DNA of 7,241 bases from Chitinophaga pinensis. Lineage in GTDB: Bacteria; Bacteroidota; Bacteroidia; UKL13-3. Positions 5,890 through 7,241 of the stretch are shown piece by piece. The stretch is from contig CAMCJW010000146.1 in NCBI GenBank assembly GCA_945875195.1, positions 1-7,241 of the forward strand, written 5' to 3'. The notes under the pieces are model-generated. The model had not been told where the DNA came from. It worked only from the letters and a program-made list of their open reading frames with translations, and searched no databases. The position numbers and the translations under genes are program-made. Each line of letters opens with the position of its first letter. Positions within the stretch are counted from its first letter, which is position 1.

Positions 5890-7241
5890 ATGCAATTAAA
5901 ATCTGTTATTTTTTGGTTTAGGCGAGATTTAAGGCTAAACGACAATGCTGGTTTATACCATGCTTTGAAATCTGGTTTTCAAGTCATACCGCTTTTTATT
6001 TTCGACCAAGATATTTTAGAAAAAATTGAAGATAAAACCGATTTAAGGGTCAACTTCATTCACCAACAAATAGAACAATTAAATATTGAGTTATTAGCGC
6101 TTGGTTCAGGCCTAATGGTTAAATATGGCAAGCCATTGGAAGTTTTTCAGCAGTTATTGCTGAACCAAAACATTGAGGCCGTTTATACCAACCACGACTA
6201 TGAACCTTATGCCATCAATAGGGACCAAACCATTGCTGATTTTTTAGCGACCAAAGGCGCAAAATTTCATTCATTCAAAGACCAATGTATATTTGAAAAA
6301 GACGAGGTTACTAAAGACGATGGGAAACCCTATACTGTTTTCACTCCCTATTCAAAAAAATGGAAAGCAAAGTTAGCTGGCCAAGAAAATTGGAGTTTAT
6401 CAAATGTCCAAATTGCCCAATCCTATTTTTTTAAACCTTATTCAACAGAAAAATATTTCAGCAACTTTATTCAAAAATTTCTGTTTGAACCCATACCTAG
6501 TTTAAAGGCTATGGGATTTGAAAAAGTTGAATTTGAATTCCCTAAAAAGGAAGTGTCAAGTGGCATTATAAAAAATTATACTGAACAAAGAAATTTCCCG
6601 GCAAAGCCTGGTACTAGTCATTTAGGCATACACTTTAGGTTTGGCACCATTAGCATTAGAGAAAAAGCAAGAAAGGCATTTTCATTGAATGAAACATTTT
6701 TAAACGAATTGATTTGGCGCGATTTTTACATGCAAATATTGTATCACTTTCCTCATGTAGTAAAAGGACCATTTAGACCAGAATATGGTAACATAGTATG
6801 GCGAAACAATGAGTCAGAATTTGAAAAATTTTGTGCAGGAAAAACTGGTTATCCAATTGTAGATGCTGGCATGCGTGAACTTAACACAACAGGTTTTATG
6901 CATAATAGAGTGCGCATGATTGTAGCCAGTTTTTTAACCAAACATTTGTTGATAGATTGGAGATGGGGTGAAGCCTACTTTGCCAATAAATTATTAGATT
7001 TTGATTTGAGTGCAAATAACGGAGGATGGCAATGGGCAGCAGGATGTGGCACTGATGCAGCACCCTATTTTAGGGTTTTTAATCCAACGCTTCAAACAGA
7101 AAAATTCGATAAACAATTGGCATACATAAAAAAATGGGTGCCAGAGTTTGGTTCAAACCAATATATTGAACCAATTGTAGTGCATGATTTTGCCAGAAAA
7201 AGATGTTTAGACGCTTATAAATCAGCACTCAGCCAAAAATA
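5890..7241 (+). CDS. phrB: Deoxyribodipyrimidine photo-lyase (class I type, FAD-dependent)
   Basis: Light-driven repair of UV-induced pyrimidine dimers. The 450 visible residues are the full family length; the final bases TA at 7240-7241 fit a stop codon cut by the window edge. Residues 1-130 are the alpha/beta antenna domain, starting VIFWFRRDLRLNDN. The FAD-binding helical domain covers about 225-445: GTSHLGIHFRFGTIS (241-255), ELIWRDFY (273-280), KTGYPIVDAGMRELN (318-332), MHNRVRM (337-343) and ANNGGWQW (375-382). Comparison with E. coli PhrB from memory shows the electron-transfer Trp triad conserved (Trp304, Trp357, Trp380 for W306, W359, W382), plus the flavin-N5 Asn376 and the lesion-site Glu273, Trp276 and Trp382. 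The folate-contacting Asn-Glu of E. coli is replaced by Tyr107-Ala108 in YEPYAINRD, so the antenna is probably not folate. A CPD photolyase is most likely; a cryptochrome is less likely. Confidence 0.94.
   Translation, partial: MQLKSVIFWFRRDLRLNDNAGLYHALKSGFQVIPLFIFDQDILEKIEDKTDLRVNFIHQQIEQLNIELLALGSGLMVKYGKPLEVFQQLLLNQNIEAVYTNHDYEPYAINRDQTIADFLATKGAKFHSFKDQCIFEKDEVTKDDGKPYTVFTPYSKKWKAKLAGQENWSLSNVQIAQSYFFKPYSTEKYFSNFIQKFLFEPIPSLKAMGFEKVEFEFPKKEVSSGIIKNYTEQRNFPAKPGTSHLGIHFRFGTISIREKARKAFSLNETFLNELIWRDFYMQILYHFPHVVKGPFRPEYGNIVWRNNESEFEKFCAGKTGYPIVDAGMRELNTTGFMHNRVRMIVASFLTKHLLIDWRWGEAYFANKLLDFDLSANNGGWQWAAGCGTDAAPYFRVFNPTLQTEKFDKQLAYIKKWVPEFGSNQYIEPIVVHDFARKRCLDAYKSALSQK

Overview
The window is AT-rich DNA, most likely from a member of the Bacteroidota. 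Supporting signs are an E1 dehydrogenase with alpha and beta parts fused in one chain, two adjacent small lipoproteins, AT-rich leaders without Shine-Dalgarno sequences before most genes, TAnnTTTG-like promoter boxes, and a secreted PepSY-like protein. No tRNA, rRNA, CRISPR array, transposase or phage gene was seen. The content looks like ordinary chromosomal housekeeping and accessory genes, not a defence island or mobile element.

Layout. (1) 3-1472, plus strand: the 3' part of a fused 2-oxo acid dehydrogenase E1 alpha/beta gene, with its 5' end outside the window. (2) 1473-1749: a convergent intergenic region packed with degenerate repeats. These are a roughly 50-bp duplication that includes the end of the E1 gene, and three copies of a 38-46 bp repeat that runs up to the stop codon of the opposing gene. 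(3) 3393 down to 1750, minus strand: a probable two-gene operon of lipoproteins, first an uncharacterised protein with barrel-like composition and then an alpha/beta hydrolase. A short repeat-derived segment lies between them. (4) 3394-3535: a divergent promoter region. (5) 3536-4630, plus: a membrane-anchored metallo-beta-lactamase-fold hydrolase resembling NAPE-PLD. (6) 4706-5197, plus: a two-repeat DUF1456 (YehS-like) protein. (7) 5198-5416: non-coding, with short palindromes and one small hairpin. (8) 5417-5845, plus: a secreted PepSY-like protein. (9) 5890-7241, plus: a class I type photolyase. It is complete except that the window ends after the first two bases (TA) of what should be its stop codon.

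How the genes relate. The E1 enzyme would work with an E2 and E3 outside the window in oxidative decarboxylation of 2-oxo acids, probably branched-chain ones. The two lipoproteins are probably co-transcribed and act in the envelope. The hydrolase, DUF1456 protein, PepSY-like protein and photolyase share a strand but have no obvious common pathway. The most unusual feature is an octamer-based repeat family (unit roughly NNACNAAG) that occurs downstream of E1, downstream of the alpha/beta hydrolase and inside the hydrolase leader. There it seems to have created a false N-terminal extension together with a perfect Shine-Dalgarno sequence. I did not find convincing evidence for a new multi-gene system.
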